Shown here one piece after another: positions 22,715 to 30,708 of a DNA stretch of 35,056 nt. The first letter of the stretch is position 1, and each line of letters opens with the position of its first letter. The notes under the pieces are model-generated. The model was not told the origin of the DNA. It saw only the letters and a list, made by a program, of their open reading frames with translations, and searched no databases. The position numbers were made by a program, and so were the translations under genes. The DNA comes from Acidimicrobiaceae bacterium. Lineage in GTDB: Bacteria; Actinomycetota; Acidimicrobiia; Acidimicrobiales; Aldehydirespiratoraceae. The stretch lies in NCBI GenBank assembly GCA_026706815.1, contig JAPOYA010000062.1, positions 10,678 to 45,733 on the forward strand, given 5' to 3'.

Positions 22715-23505
22715 TGCGATTCGGCCTTCTTCTCAGCTCTCCTGTCGCGGATGCGGCCGAACAGGATCGCGAGCTCATAGAAGAGGTACATCGGCACCGA
22801 CAGCACTGAGAGAGTGAATGGATCGCCGCTCGGTGTTATCACCGCGACGAGAGCGACGATGCCGACAACCGCGTAGCGCCGAACCCCGCGGAGCGACTCG
22901 TTCTCGACGATGCCCAGCACTTGCAGGGAAATCAGCACGATCGGGAACTCGAAACCGATCCCGAACGCGAGGATCATCTTGATGACGAACCCCAGGTATT
23001 CGTTGGGCGCGTACCATTCAACGAGGTCTTCGCCGCCCAGAGCAGACAGGAACTCAAGCGCCCGAGGAATGCTCCAGTAGGCCAGCGCTGCGCCGGCGAA
23101 GAAGAGCGCCACGCCGCTGACCATGAAGGCGATCGCGAAGCGCTTCTCGTGTGAGAACAGGCCGGGAGCCACGAAACGCCAGAGCTGCCACAGCAGAACC
23201 GGCATGGCTGCGATCAATCCGCCGTAGCCCGCGACCGAGACTCGCACACTGAAGGGCTCGAAGGGATTGCGGGCATAGAGCTGACATCCGCTGCCGAACA
23301 CTTCGGTGGCTGTCCGGTCCGCTTCGGGGAGCGAGCGGCAGTACGGCTCGAGCAGGAAGTCGAGAATCCACGGATACGCGATCCAGCAGGCGACAGCGCC
23401 GACGGCAATCGCAATGAGGGAGACGACGATGCGCCGACGGAGCTCCGTCAGGTGCTCCATCAACGTCATGGAGGACTCTTCGGATGACTCTTCTTCTGGG
23501 CTCAT
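22711..23505 (-). CDS. tatC: twin-arginine translocase subunit TatC
   Basis: This 264-residue protein is the multi-spanning Tat receptor that binds twin-arginine signal peptides with TatB. The family opening, MTLMEHLTELRRRIVVSL, is present after a short acidic N-tail. Six hydrophobic segments follow, and the conserved glutamate in the FGIGFEFPIVL segment, which faces the periplasmic loop region, is kept. The second loop contains two cysteines, in YCRSL and GCQLY. ATG 23505 overlaps the tatA/B stop by four bases (ATGA) and the stop overlaps the DAGK-like start, so the three are one operon. Confidence 0.95.
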   Translation of the reverse strand: MSPEEESSEESSMTLMEHLTELRRRIVVSLIAIAVGAVACWIAYPWILDFLLEPYCRSLPEADRTATEVFGSGCQLYARNPFEPFSVRVSVAGYGGLIAAMPVLLWQLWRFVAPGLFSHEKRFAIAFMVSGVALFFAGAALAYWSIPRALEFLSALGGEDLVEWYAPNEYLGFVIKMILAFGIGFEFPIVLISLQVLGIVENESLRGVRRYAVVGIVALVAVITPSGDPFTLSVLSVPMYLFYELAILFGRIRDRRAEKKAESQ

Positions 23506-23867
23506 GAAGCAGAGGTTCGAGAATCAGAGTTTTCCGCAGCGGCTTCAGTTTCCGTTGAACTGCTGTCGATGACCCCGGCGTCCGGTCCTGTCGGAGATTC
23601 CGCGGCCGAGTCAGTGCCCACGGGGTCGGCGGGGTCGGCTGCAGGGGCAGAGGCTGTCACGCGCGCCCCTTTCGCCCGAGCTTCAGCTTCCAGGACCGGG
23701 TCTTCAATCGCCTCGCGCATCTCTCGCTGGAATCCGCTGGAAATCCGCTTCAACTCAGCGAGCGCTCGAGCAACCTGGCGAGTGGCTTCAGGCAGTTTCT
23801 TCGGACCGAGCACAACCAACGCCACCAACAATATGACGACCACTTCCATTCCACCCAGGTTTCCCAT
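23502..23867 (-). CDS. tatA: twin-arginine translocase subunit TatA/TatB
   Basis: This 121-residue protein has one N-terminal membrane helix (MEVVVILLVALVVLG) followed by the hinge GPKKLPEAT and an amphipathic helix RQVARALAELKRISSGFQ, the standard TatA/TatB layout. The acidic, Ala/Ser/Asp-rich tail of about 70 residues is disordered. The E in the N-terminal helix and the GPKKLP hinge do not clearly separate TatA from TatB; only one such gene is present here, so a second TatA/B gene should exist elsewhere if the system has both. It is cotranscribed with tatC. Confidence 0.88.
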   Translation of the reverse strand: MGNLGGMEVVVILLVALVVLGPKKLPEATRQVARALAELKRISSGFQREMREAIEDPVLEAEARAKGARVTASAPAADPADPVGTDSAAESPTGPDAGVIDSSSTETEAAAENSDSRTSAS

Positions 23868-23876
23868 GGACAGAGC

Positions 23877-24125
23877 CTACCGATCGATGGATCGGCGGCG
23901 CGGGCGGAGTCGGCGGATCCTCGCAAGCTGGTCGAGCTCCGACGCTCGAGTGCTCAACTCGACGGTCAGACGCCGCAGGTCGTCGTGGGCCACCGCTGCG
24001 GCGCGCGCCCGGCGCATCGAGCGGCGCAACCGCCCCGCCTCTTCGGAGAGCAGTTGCAGCGAGACGGCGAGCACCGCCAATGACACGACTACCGCGGTGG
24101 CCGCCAGTATCAATGTCCAACTCAT
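23877..24125 (-). CDS. small membrane protein with coiled coil, upstream of tatA
   Basis: This 82-residue protein has one N-terminal hydrophobic helix (about 3-25), then an Arg-rich heptad-like helix through RRLTVELSTRASELDQLARI, and a basic end. This is a typical short membrane-anchored coiled coil; no named family is recognised. It ends nine bases before tatA/B on the same strand and so is probably cotranscribed with the Tat genes. The promoter for this operon and for divergent gdpD should both lie in the 63 bases 24126-24188. Its small size makes the gene call less certain than its neighbours. Confidence 0.6.
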   Translation of the reverse strand: MSWTLILAATAVVVSLAVLAVSLQLLSEEAGRLRRSMRRARAAAVAHDDLRRLTVELSTRASELDQLARIRRLRPRRRSIDR

Positions 24126-24188
24126 GCTGCGAGCGTACCGCAGGGGCCGTCATCGTTTCTCAGCGGCCGCGCGCCCATACTGACAACC

Positions 24189-24896
24189 ATGACGACGCGT
24201 TATGCGCCCCTGCGAGGCCCGGCCATCCTGTTCGCCCATCGAGGCGCCAGGACCCTCGAGCGGGAGAACACGATCGCTGCGTTCAACCGAGCTGTGAGTC
24301 TGGGCGCCACAGGGCTTGAAACCGACGCCTGGCTCACCCGCGACGGCGAGGTGGTCCTAGACCATGACGGCTGCCACCGACGGTTTCCGCGACGGTGGAT
24401 CAAAGACACGAACAGAGCTGACCTGAAACCGCACATCTGCACGCTGGCCGAATTCTACGAGTCGGTCGGCACTCACCTGCCCGTGAGCCTGGACGTCAAG
24501 GATCCGGCCGCCTTCGCCCCGGTCATGGAGATCGCGCGGGAATATCGAACCGAGCAGCGGCTGTGGGTCTGCCACCCTGAAGCGGACTTGCTGGCGGAGT
24601 GGCGCGGAGTCGCGCCCGATGTCCGCCTCGTCAACTCGACCGCCGTGCAACGGTTGCCGAGTGGGCCGGAGCGCCGCGCCGCCGAACTCAGTTCAACGGG
24701 GATCGATGCTGTCAACCTGCGGCAGAGTGAATGGACAGCCGGGTTGGTTGCGCTCTTTCACCGATTCGAGGTGCTGGCGTTCGGCTGGGACGCGCAGCAT
24801 GAGCGTCAACTGGCTTCTCTGATGGACATGGGCATCGACGCGGTCTACAGCGACAACGTTGAGCGGATGGTGGCGGTGGCGGCGACCTTCGACTGA
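24189..24896 (+). CDS. glycerophosphodiester phosphodiesterase family protein
   Basis: This 235-residue protein has the GDPD TIM-barrel signatures. FAHRGA gives H17. RENTIAAF follows at 25-32. LETDAW gives E44 and D46. LDHDG gives H59, the second catalytic histidine. The barrel ends with SLMDMGIDAVYSDNVERM, the usual final strand and helix. There is no signal peptide, so a cytoplasmic enzyme is expected, which would hydrolyse glycerophosphodiesters to glycerol-3-phosphate and an alcohol. It is the only + strand gene between the tat operon and lepB, transcribed divergently from the Tat cluster and convergently with lepB. Confidence 0.88.
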   Translation: MTTRYAPLRGPAILFAHRGARTLERENTIAAFNRAVSLGATGLETDAWLTRDGEVVLDHDGCHRRFPRRWIKDTNRADLKPHICTLAEFYESVGTHLPVSLDVKDPAAFAPVMEIAREYRTEQRLWVCHPEADLLAEWRGVAPDVRLVNSTAVQRLPSGPERRAAELSSTGIDAVNLRQSEWTAGLVALFHRFEVLAFGWDAQHERQLASLMDMGIDAVYSDNVERMVAVAATFD

Positions 24897-24923
24897 CAAG
24901 CCGCGACACCGGCCGGCCGCTGC

Positions 24924-25589
24924 TCACAGGAAACCGACGTCACCGAGGGGCCAGAGTTTGACGAATGCTCGGCCGACGATGGAGTCGGTCTCGACTGGGC
25001 CGAAAGCACGCGAGTCAGTGCTGCCCCCGCGATTGTCCCCCATCACGAACACCGTCCCTTCCGGGACCAGGCAATAATCGGCCGAGGCAGGTTCATTCGC
25101 GCAATCCATCAACCGTCCGCTGGCGAAAGTGCTGTGCCGGCCTGCGTATGGCTCGTCGAGGGCCTCGCCGTCGATCAGGACCTGTCCGCTCGAAAAGGAG
25201 ATTGTCTCGCCCGGGAGGGCGATTACCCGCTTGATGAAATCGTTGACATTCCCCGGCGCATCGTCGGGCTTCGCGAAGACGATCACATCCCCGCGTTGAA
25301 TATCACCGAAGCGATAGCTGAGCTTGTTGACCAGCACCCGGTCGTTCTTGTGGAGGGTCTCTTCCATGGAACTCGATGGGATGTAATACGCCTGAGCGAG
25401 GAACATCCTGATCAACAGGGACATGGCCACAGCAACAGCAATTACCGCCGACCACTCCAGCAGGGTTCGGCGAAGCTGTTGCACGCCACTGGATTGGGAG
25501 TTCGAGACGGCCTCCCCGTCTGGGCCTTGCTCAGCATCTGGAACGAGATCGCCCGGATCCGACATGGGCCAGCCACTGAAGTCGCTCAA
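24924..25589 (-). CDS. lepB: signal peptidase I
   Basis: This 221-residue type I signal peptidase has one membrane anchor (about residues 44-65) preceded by a hydrophilic cytoplasmic N-tail, as is usual in actinobacteria. Catalytic Ser74 lies in PSSSMEETL and general-base Lys120 in FIKRVIALPGE; the later FVMGDNRGGSTDSRAFGPV box is complete. It would remove Sec and Tat signal peptides on the outer face of the membrane. An internal ATG eight codons on could be the real start; this does not affect the anchor. It lies 61 bases after pafC on the same strand, so it might be read from the proteasome transcript. Confidence 0.95.
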   Translation of the reverse strand: MSDFSGWPMSDPGDLVPDAEQGPDGEAVSNSQSSGVQQLRRTLLEWSAVIAVAVAMSLLIRMFLAQAYYIPSSSMEETLHKNDRVLVNKLSYRFGDIQRGDVIVFAKPDDAPGNVNDFIKRVIALPGETISFSSGQVLIDGEALDEPYAGRHSTFASGRLMDCANEPASADYCLVPEGTVFVMGDNRGGSTDSRAFGPVETDSIVGRAFVKLWPLGDVGFL

Positions 25590-25650
25590 GACTCAAGACG
25601 ATACCGCCGGGCTCGCCCGAACGGGTGGTCCGCTCGAGGGGCCGCCGACG

Positions 25651-26616
25651 CTATCGGTAGCGTTCCAGGACCCTTTCCGCCGCGTTGGACACGAGATCTG
25701 GTGACAGGGGCGGGTCGATCGAGACTATCTCCCCCGCAGGACCGAGTCGCAACATCAGCCGTTCAAGCCAACCAGCGGCGGACACTGCCATGGTCGCGAC
25801 GAGCCGGCCCTGCGAGTCGGTCTCGACCGACTCGGTCGGGTACTGCTCAGTCACCCAAGCAGCGTCGGGGCGGAGTCGCAGCCGCACTCTCGGATCGTCG
25901 CTGTGGGGGGTGAAGGACCCTCCGGAATCGCCGGCTTGATGCTCCACAGGCTCACCGGTGAGCCGCACCGAGCGAACGCGGTCGACGCGGAATATCCGCT
26001 CGCCGGCAGCTCGGTGGCACCAGGCGTGAAGGTACCAGTTGCCGTTGTCGCTGAAGATCCTCAGTGGCTCGACAATGCGCTGGGTGAGCTCGTCCTTCCC
26101 GTAGGCGTAGTACTCGATGTCGATCTGCTCTCCTCGCTCCAGCGCTGACCGCAACGGCGGCAGCGTCTCGGCCGGTGCGCGGCCGAGTCTCACCTCCACG
26201 GCTTGATCGGCTGCTTCGCCCAGCGCCATGCCCAGCTTGGCGAGTGCCCGCAACAACGGGCTTGCGGCTTGGTCGCCTTCCGCGCCGGCGCCGAAATCGC
26301 CTCCGAGCAGAGAATGCCCTGCGGTGAGCAGCCTCGCTCCCTCGCCGGCGGTGAGACGCAGTGGACGCGAGAACCAGTCGGCGTAACGGATCTGCACCTC
26401 GTCATCGGAGATGTCGACTTCGATCATCGAGTCCGGGGTGAACGGATGAACCCCCACGAAGAAGACGACTCCGGTCAGATCTTCGACAAGCTGGGATCTC
26501 GGGTAGTCGAAGCGAGCCGCTATCTCATCGAGTGGGGCTCCTTGTTGCTCGACGACCCATGGAATCACAGCCAGAAGACGGGTCATCCTCTCCGAGGCGG
26601 TCAACTTGGGGTTCAC
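25651..26616 (-). CDS. pafC: WYL-domain transcriptional regulator PafC
   Basis: This 321-residue protein starts at GTG 26616 in a four-base overlap with pafB. The first 65 residues look like a winged-helix domain (TRLLAVIPWVVEQQGAPLDE). A WYL domain follows in the middle, with GEQIDIEYYAYGKDELTQR, VEPLRIFSDNGNWYLHAWCH and FRVDRVRSVRL, and a WCX-like C-terminal region after it. In mycobacteria PafB and PafC form a heterodimer that activates many DNA-damage genes independently of LexA; ssDNA binding by the WYL domains is the proposed signal. The same function is likely here by position and domain order. Confidence 0.92.
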   Translation of the reverse strand: MNPKLTASERMTRLLAVIPWVVEQQGAPLDEIAARFDYPRSQLVEDLTGVVFFVGVHPFTPDSMIEVDISDDEVQIRYADWFSRPLRLTAGEGARLLTAGHSLLGGDFGAGAEGDQAASPLLRALAKLGMALGEAADQAVEVRLGRAPAETLPPLRSALERGEQIDIEYYAYGKDELTQRIVEPLRIFSDNGNWYLHAWCHRAAGERIFRVDRVRSVRLTGEPVEHQAGDSGGSFTPHSDDPRVRLRLRPDAAWVTEQYPTESVETDSQGRLVATMAVSAAGWLERLMLRLGPAGEIVSIDPPLSPDLVSNAAERVLERYR

Positions 26617-27509
26617 GTGAGCGCCTCCAGCCAGGAGACGACGTCTTCTCTGGCTTCAGGGGGGTCGAGCACCTCGGCGTGTTCGAGGAAAGTGAGGACA
26701 AACGAACGGAAACCCTCGCGGTTGCGCACGTTGAAAGCGACGACAGTCGTCTCATCGTGCTGCTTCGGGTCCTCGCCGATCAGATGTTGGAGATAGGCGG
26801 CCTGATCAGCGTCGACGGCCACCCGCACGGTTGTGGGCGTCTCGTCGCCGAGCTCCCAACCCCGCAGGCTGCCGGGGTCTGTCGGGGTTCCCACGGGCTG
26901 AGTGGCGCTGTCGAGCAACTCGATCGGGCCCGAGACCCGGTCCACTCGGTACAGGCGCTGGTCCCCGCGGACTCGGTCCCAGCCCGCGAGGTACCAGTGG
27001 CCCCGCGAGAACGACAGGCGCCACGGCTCAACCGCGCGCTCGATGCCGCCGTAGGAGAATCCAACCGCCTGGCGATCAGCGGCCGCTGCGATCAAAGCCG
27101 CCAGGTTCTCGTTGAAGGGGACGTGGCCTACCTCGGTTGCGTCAATGGCGCCGCCGGCCGCGCCGCCGAGCTTGTGCAGGCCTGTTTCGCCGCCGTCGAG
27201 TCGAACAATGCTGGTCGCGAGGTGAAGTGCAGCGAGCTCGTCCGGTTCGAGCCGAAGGTCCCGGCCCGCATACTCCGAGCGCAGGATCCGGTAGCCGTCG
27301 ACCGGCGGGTCGGCGCCCGGGACGCTCTCGACTCGCAACGGTATGCCCATCTCGCGGAGGTCTTCCTTGTCGCGTTCGAAGGTCCGCCGAAATGAGGCTT
27401 TGGCCTCCGGGTATCCGCCGATCCGCCGGCGCAGCTCGTCCGCGGACAGGACCCGGTCGGCGTCGAGAAGGGCTGCGGTCAAGTTGAGGAGTCGTTCGAG
27501 TTTGTCCAT
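26613..27509 (-). CDS. pafB: WYL-domain transcriptional regulator PafB
   Basis: The start is taken as ATG 27509 (MDKLERLLNLTAALLDADRV), giving 298 residues; the open frame extends back into the end of pafA but without protein-like sequence. The N-terminal winged helix includes ADELRRRIGGYPEAKASFRR and FERDKEDLREMGIPL. The WYL domain includes AVGFSYGGIERAVEPWRLSF, GHWYLAGWDR and YRVDRVSG. It pairs with PafC, and the genes overlap by GTGA, so equal synthesis is expected. The gene begins 17 bases after the pafA stop. The DNA-damage role is known from mycobacterial relatives and inferred here. Confidence 0.93.
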   Translation of the reverse strand: MDKLERLLNLTAALLDADRVLSADELRRRIGGYPEAKASFRRTFERDKEDLREMGIPLRVESVPGADPPVDGYRILRSEYAGRDLRLEPDELAALHLATSIVRLDGGETGLHKLGGAAGGAIDATEVGHVPFNENLAALIAAAADRQAVGFSYGGIERAVEPWRLSFSRGHWYLAGWDRVRGDQRLYRVDRVSGPIELLDSATQPVGTPTDPGSLRGWELGDETPTTVRVAVDADQAAYLQHLIGEDPKQHDETTVVAFNVRNREGFRSFVLTFLEHAEVLDPPEAREDVVSWLEALT

Positions 27510-27526
27510 AGGCGCTGGGTTCTGTG

Positions 27527-28885
27527 CTACAACGAGGCGATCAGTTTCTCGACCCGGTCGTCCTGGGCTTTGAAGGGGTCTTTGCACAAGACAGTGCGCT
27601 GGGCTTGATCGTTCAACTTCAGGTGCACCCAGTCGACTGTATAGTCCCGCCTCTGCTCCTTGGCTCGGCGGATGAACTCGCCGCGGAGGCGTGCCCGCGT
27701 GGTCTCAGGCGGATTCTCGACCGCCTGGGAGATCTCGCGGTCGCCGACGATGCGTTCGACCATCCCCCGCCGCTGCATCCTGTAATAGAGGCCGCGGTCG
27801 CGGTTCACATCGTGATACTGGAGGTCGAGCAGGGCGACCCTGGCGTCGGACAACTCAAGGTTCTTGCGAGCGCGGTAGCCCTCGACCAGCTTGTATTTGA
27901 TGACCCAGTCAAGCTCTCGGTCAAGCTTCAACGGGTCGTCCTCGAGCCCCGACAGACAGTGCTCCCACATTTTGAGGGCGAGTTGCTCCTCGTCGCCTAG
28001 CTCGTGGTGTTCGGCGAAGCGCAATGCCCGTTGCAAGTACTCGCTTTGGATGTCCAGCGCCGACGCCTCTCGGCCGTTGGCAAGGCGGATGCGCCGTCGA
28101 CAGGTCATGTCGTGACTGACTTCTCGGATGGCGCGGATGGGATTCTCCAGCGTCATGTCCCGCAGCACGACGTGTGGTTCCTCGAGCATCCGCAACATCA
28201 GTGAACAGGCGCCGACCTTCAAGAAGGTCGCGTATTCGCTCATGTTCGAATCGCCGACGATCACATGGAGCCGACGGTACCGCTCGGCGTCGGCATGCGG
28301 TTCATCCCGGGTGTTGATGATCGGCCGCGAGCGGGTCGTCGCTGACGACACGCCCTCCCAGATATGCTCAGCGCGCTGGCTCACGCAATACCTGGCCCCT
28401 CTCGCCGTCTGCAGGATCTTCCCTGCGCCGGCGTAGATCTGACGGCTGACGAGAAACGGGATCAGCACTTCGCTGTAGGCGCTGAGATCATCGTTGCGGG
28501 CGATGCAGTAGTTCTCGTGGCAGCCGTAGCTGTTGCCTGCCGAGTCGGTGTTGTTCTTGAACAGATAGACGTCCCCGTGGATGCCCTCCTCAGAGAGCCG
28601 TTCCTCGGCACTGGTCAGGAGCTGCTCGAGGATGCGCTCGCCGGCTTTGTCGTGCGCGGTGAGATCGCTGACCGAGTCGCACTCAGGAGTGGCGTATTCG
28701 GGATGGCTGCCCACATCGAGATACAGGCGGGCGCCATTGCCTAAGAAGACATTGCTCGAGCGCCCCCAAGAGACGACCCGCCGAAACAGATAACGCGCGA
28801 CTTCGTCGGGGCTGAGGCGCCGCTGGCCGCGCAGAGTGCAGGTCACGCCGTACTCGTTCTCGATTCCAAAGATCCGACGCTGCAC
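27527..28885 (-). CDS. pafA: Pup-protein ligase PafA
   Basis: This 452-residue ligase starts at GTG 28885 ([13 protein letters not shown]), the start typical of the family, rather than at a TTG nine bases upstream. It links the C-terminal glutamate of Pup to substrate lysines using ATP. E9 of the metal-binding GIENEYG loop, catalytic Asp57 in [16 protein letters not shown], the nucleotide-contact stretch [19 protein letters not shown] and the RARLRGEF region are all present. The last stretch, [20 protein letters not shown], matches the C-terminal domain. Its fold is that of glutamine synthetase, shared with Dop. It is downstream of prcA by 38 bases. Confidence 0.97.
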   Translation of the reverse strand: MQRRIFGIENEYGVTCTLRGQRRLSPDEVARYLFRRVVSWGRSSNVFLGNGARLYLDVGSHPEYATPECDSVSDLTAHDKAGERILEQLLTSAEERLSEEGIHGDVYLFKNNTDSAGNSYGCHENYCIARNDDLSAYSEVLIPFLVSRQIYAGAGKILQTARGARYCVSQRAEHIWEGVSSATTRSRPIINTRDEPHADAERYRRLHVIVGDSNMSEYATFLKVGACSLMLRMLEEPHVVLRDMTLENPIRAIREVSHDMTCRRRIRLANGREASALDIQSEYLQRALRFAEHHELGDEEQLALKMWEHCLSGLEDDPLKLDRELDWVIKYKLVEGYRARKNLELSDARVALLDLQYHDVNRDRGLYYRMQRRGMVERIVGDREISQAVENPPETTRARLRGEFIRRAKEQRRDYTVDWVHLKLNDQAQRTVLCKDPFKAQDDRVEKLIASL

Positions 28886-28923
28886 GCCGAACAACCTAGA
28901 CCCCCGCCGGCGCCGTTGGCAGA

Positions 28924-29604
28924 TCAGTCGCTGACAAGGCCCGCGACCTCGGGATCGTCAAGGCGTCGAAATGCCCGACGGCCGGTACCTCGTTGCAGCA
29001 CCGCGATCTCCAGTTCAGCAGGGGTCAACGAACGGTCGGGGCCGCTTAGAGCAGTTATGGCCCGGCGCAGACCGTCGGCGAGCTCGGGCGCACCGTCGAG
29101 TTCGCCGAAGCGGTCTGAAATCGTCTCGGTTTCGCCACCGAGCACAACTGACGTGTCCTCATCAACGACTGTTCCGTCGTAGAGGATATGGAACAGTTGA
29201 TCGCCGTCGCCGTCGTCAGCACCGATCTCAGCCACCAGGATCTCCACCTCCATCGGCTTCATCTCGTGCGTGAAGATCTGCCCGAGAATCTGGGCGTATT
29301 GATTGGCGAGGCTGCGCGCGTCGACGTCCCCTCGGCTGAAGGCGTATCCCTTGAGATCGGCGTGGCGCACCCCGGCAATGCGCAACTGATCGAACTCGTT
29401 GTATTTGCCCACGCCTGCGAAGGCAATCCGGTCATAGATTTCGCTGACCTTGCGCAGCGTCGAGGACTTGTTCTCTGCACAGATGGCGATTCCGTCGACG
29501 AAGCGGAAGGCTATGAGGCTGCGGCCCCGTGCGATGCCTTTGCGGGCGTAGTCGGCGCGGTCCTTCATCACCTGCTCGGGGGCTACGTAGAAGGGCATGT
29601 TCAT
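28924..29604 (-). CDS. prcA: 20S proteasome alpha subunit
   Basis: This 226-residue protein forms the outer rings of the 20S core. The family N-terminus [20 protein letters not shown] is complete and includes the gate segment, followed by [23 protein letters not shown]. The gene starts with ATG 29604, overlapping the prcB stop by ATGA; ATG 29598 is two codons later and equally possible. There is no N-terminal nucleophile, as expected for alpha. The tail after about residue 190 is charged and divergent. Mpa docks on this ring through its GQYL end. Confidence 0.97.
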   Translation of the reverse strand: MNMPFYVAPEQVMKDRADYARKGIARGRSLIAFRFVDGIAICAENKSSTLRKVSEIYDRIAFAGVGKYNEFDQLRIAGVRHADLKGYAFSRGDVDARSLANQYAQILGQIFTHEMKPMEVEILVAEIGADDGDGDQLFHILYDGTVVDEDTSVVLGGETETISDRFGELDGAPELADGLRRAITALSGPDRSLTPAELEIAVLQRGTGRRAFRRLDDPEVAGLVSD

Positions 29605-30431
29605 GGCGATTCTGCCTGCGCTCGGCGACGCTCGATGAGCGCGTCGGTGCGTTCTGCCAATTCGTCGTCCTCCAAACGCTCGTAACCCTCGGCCGTGATC
29701 GTGGCGACTATCGGATAGATGCCCCGGACGGGATCGGGTCCGCCGGTTGCCGAGTCTTCGTCGGCTGCTTCGAACAGCGCGGTGAGGGCGAGATCGGCGA
29801 CAGATCCAGCGTCCATGCTCGCGTGATAGCCGAGCTTCAAGACTGTTCCGGCGTGAAAACTGCCCGAGCCCGTCGTGGCGTGCTCGGTCTCTTCGTAGCG
29901 GCCGCCGGTCACGTCGTATTCAAAAAGGCGGCCCTCGTTGAGTTTCACGTCGTAGCCGGCGAAGATCGGAACGACCACCAGCCCTTGCATTGCGGCGGGC
30001 AGGTTGCTGCGGACCATCTGACCGAGTTGGTTCGCTTTGCCGTCAAGGCTCAAGGCCTCGCCTTCGACTTTTTCGTAGTGCTCCAACTGGAGTTGAAACA
30101 GCCGCACCATCTCGGCTGCGGGCCCCGCAGCTCCGGCGATTGCGACGCCGCTGTGCCGGTCAGCTGCAAAGACCTTCTCTATGCTGCGATGGCTGATCAG
30201 GTTCCCCGAGGTGGCCCGACGGTCACCGGCTAGCAGCACGCCTTCGGAGTAGCGAACGGCGACGCAGGTCGTGCCGTGCCGAAAATCGGAGACGGGCACT
30301 TTTCCAATGGGCGGCGTGCCGTCCCAGGAGGTGCTCTCGGGTGAGATCTGGTTCTCGAATCCGCTTCGCCGCAGGAGTTCAGCGAAGCTCGGGCCGGGAT
30401 CGTCGTGCGGTCGGAACAGCGGAAGGCTCAC
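29601..30431 (-). CDS. prcB: 20S proteasome beta subunit
   Basis: This 276-residue precursor starts at GTG 30431. A propeptide of 53 residues ends in FRHG, and cleavage exposes Thr54 in TTCVAVRYSEGVLLAGDRRA as the catalytic N-terminal nucleophile. The lysine in the family motif (IEKVF) and the SGSFHAGTVLK segment are present. Beta rings form the inner chamber that degrades pupylated proteins passed in by Mpa. The frame is open upstream to the pup stop, but no other start codon is plausible there; a GGAG lies about eight bases before the GTG. Confidence 0.96.
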   Translation of the reverse strand: MSLPLFRPHDDPGPSFAELLRRSGFENQISPESTSWDGTPPIGKVPVSDFRHGTTCVAVRYSEGVLLAGDRRATSGNLISHRSIEKVFAADRHSGVAIAGAAGPAAEMVRLFQLQLEHYEKVEGEALSLDGKANQLGQMVRSNLPAAMQGLVVVPIFAGYDVKLNEGRLFEYDVTGGRYEETEHATTGSGSFHAGTVLKLGYHASMDAGSVADLALTALFEAADEDSATGGPDPVRGIYPIVATITAEGYERLEDDELAERTDALIERRRAQAESP

Positions 30432-30498
30432 CTCGAATGACTCCAGTTCGTCGAGGCTGCCCTCGTCTTGGGCAGCTCGGAGCTCGCGGGCGCCGTTC

Positions 30499-30693
30499 TC
30501 ACTGGCCGCCCTTTTGGATGTAGCTCTTCACAAAGTCCTCTGCGTTGGCTTCGAGAACTTCGTCTATCTCATCGAGCAGGTCGTCGAGTTCGGCTTTGAT
30601 CTCCTCGCCGCGTTCGGAACCCGCGGGCGACGCTTGCTCGGCGGGCTCGCGCTCGACCGGTGCTGGCTTGCGCACTTGTTCGCGTTCAGGCAT
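30499..30693 (-). CDS. pup: prokaryotic ubiquitin-like protein Pup
   Basis: This 64-residue protein is a full-length Pup. The N-terminal half is polar and disordered, rich in Glu, Pro and Arg. The helical part that binds Mpa coiled coils reads ELDDLLDEIDEVLEANAEDF. It ends in GGQ, so Dop must first convert the last glutamine to glutamate before PafA can attach it to lysines. The gene lies 15 bases after the dop stop and 67 bases before prcB. Confidence 0.97.
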   Translation of the reverse strand: MPEREQVRKPAPVEREPAEQASPAGSERGEEIKAELDDLLDEIDEVLEANAEDFVKSYIQKGGQ

Positions 30694-30700
30694 TGATCGT

Positions 30701-30704
30701 CTCC
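30701..30704 (-). promoter_or_regulatory. ribosome binding site of pup
   Basis: GGAG on the minus strand lies seven bases before the pup ATG at 30693 and just after the dop stop. It supports this start for a gene too short to be called by length alone. Confidence 0.7.
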
Positions 30705-30708
30705 ATTT

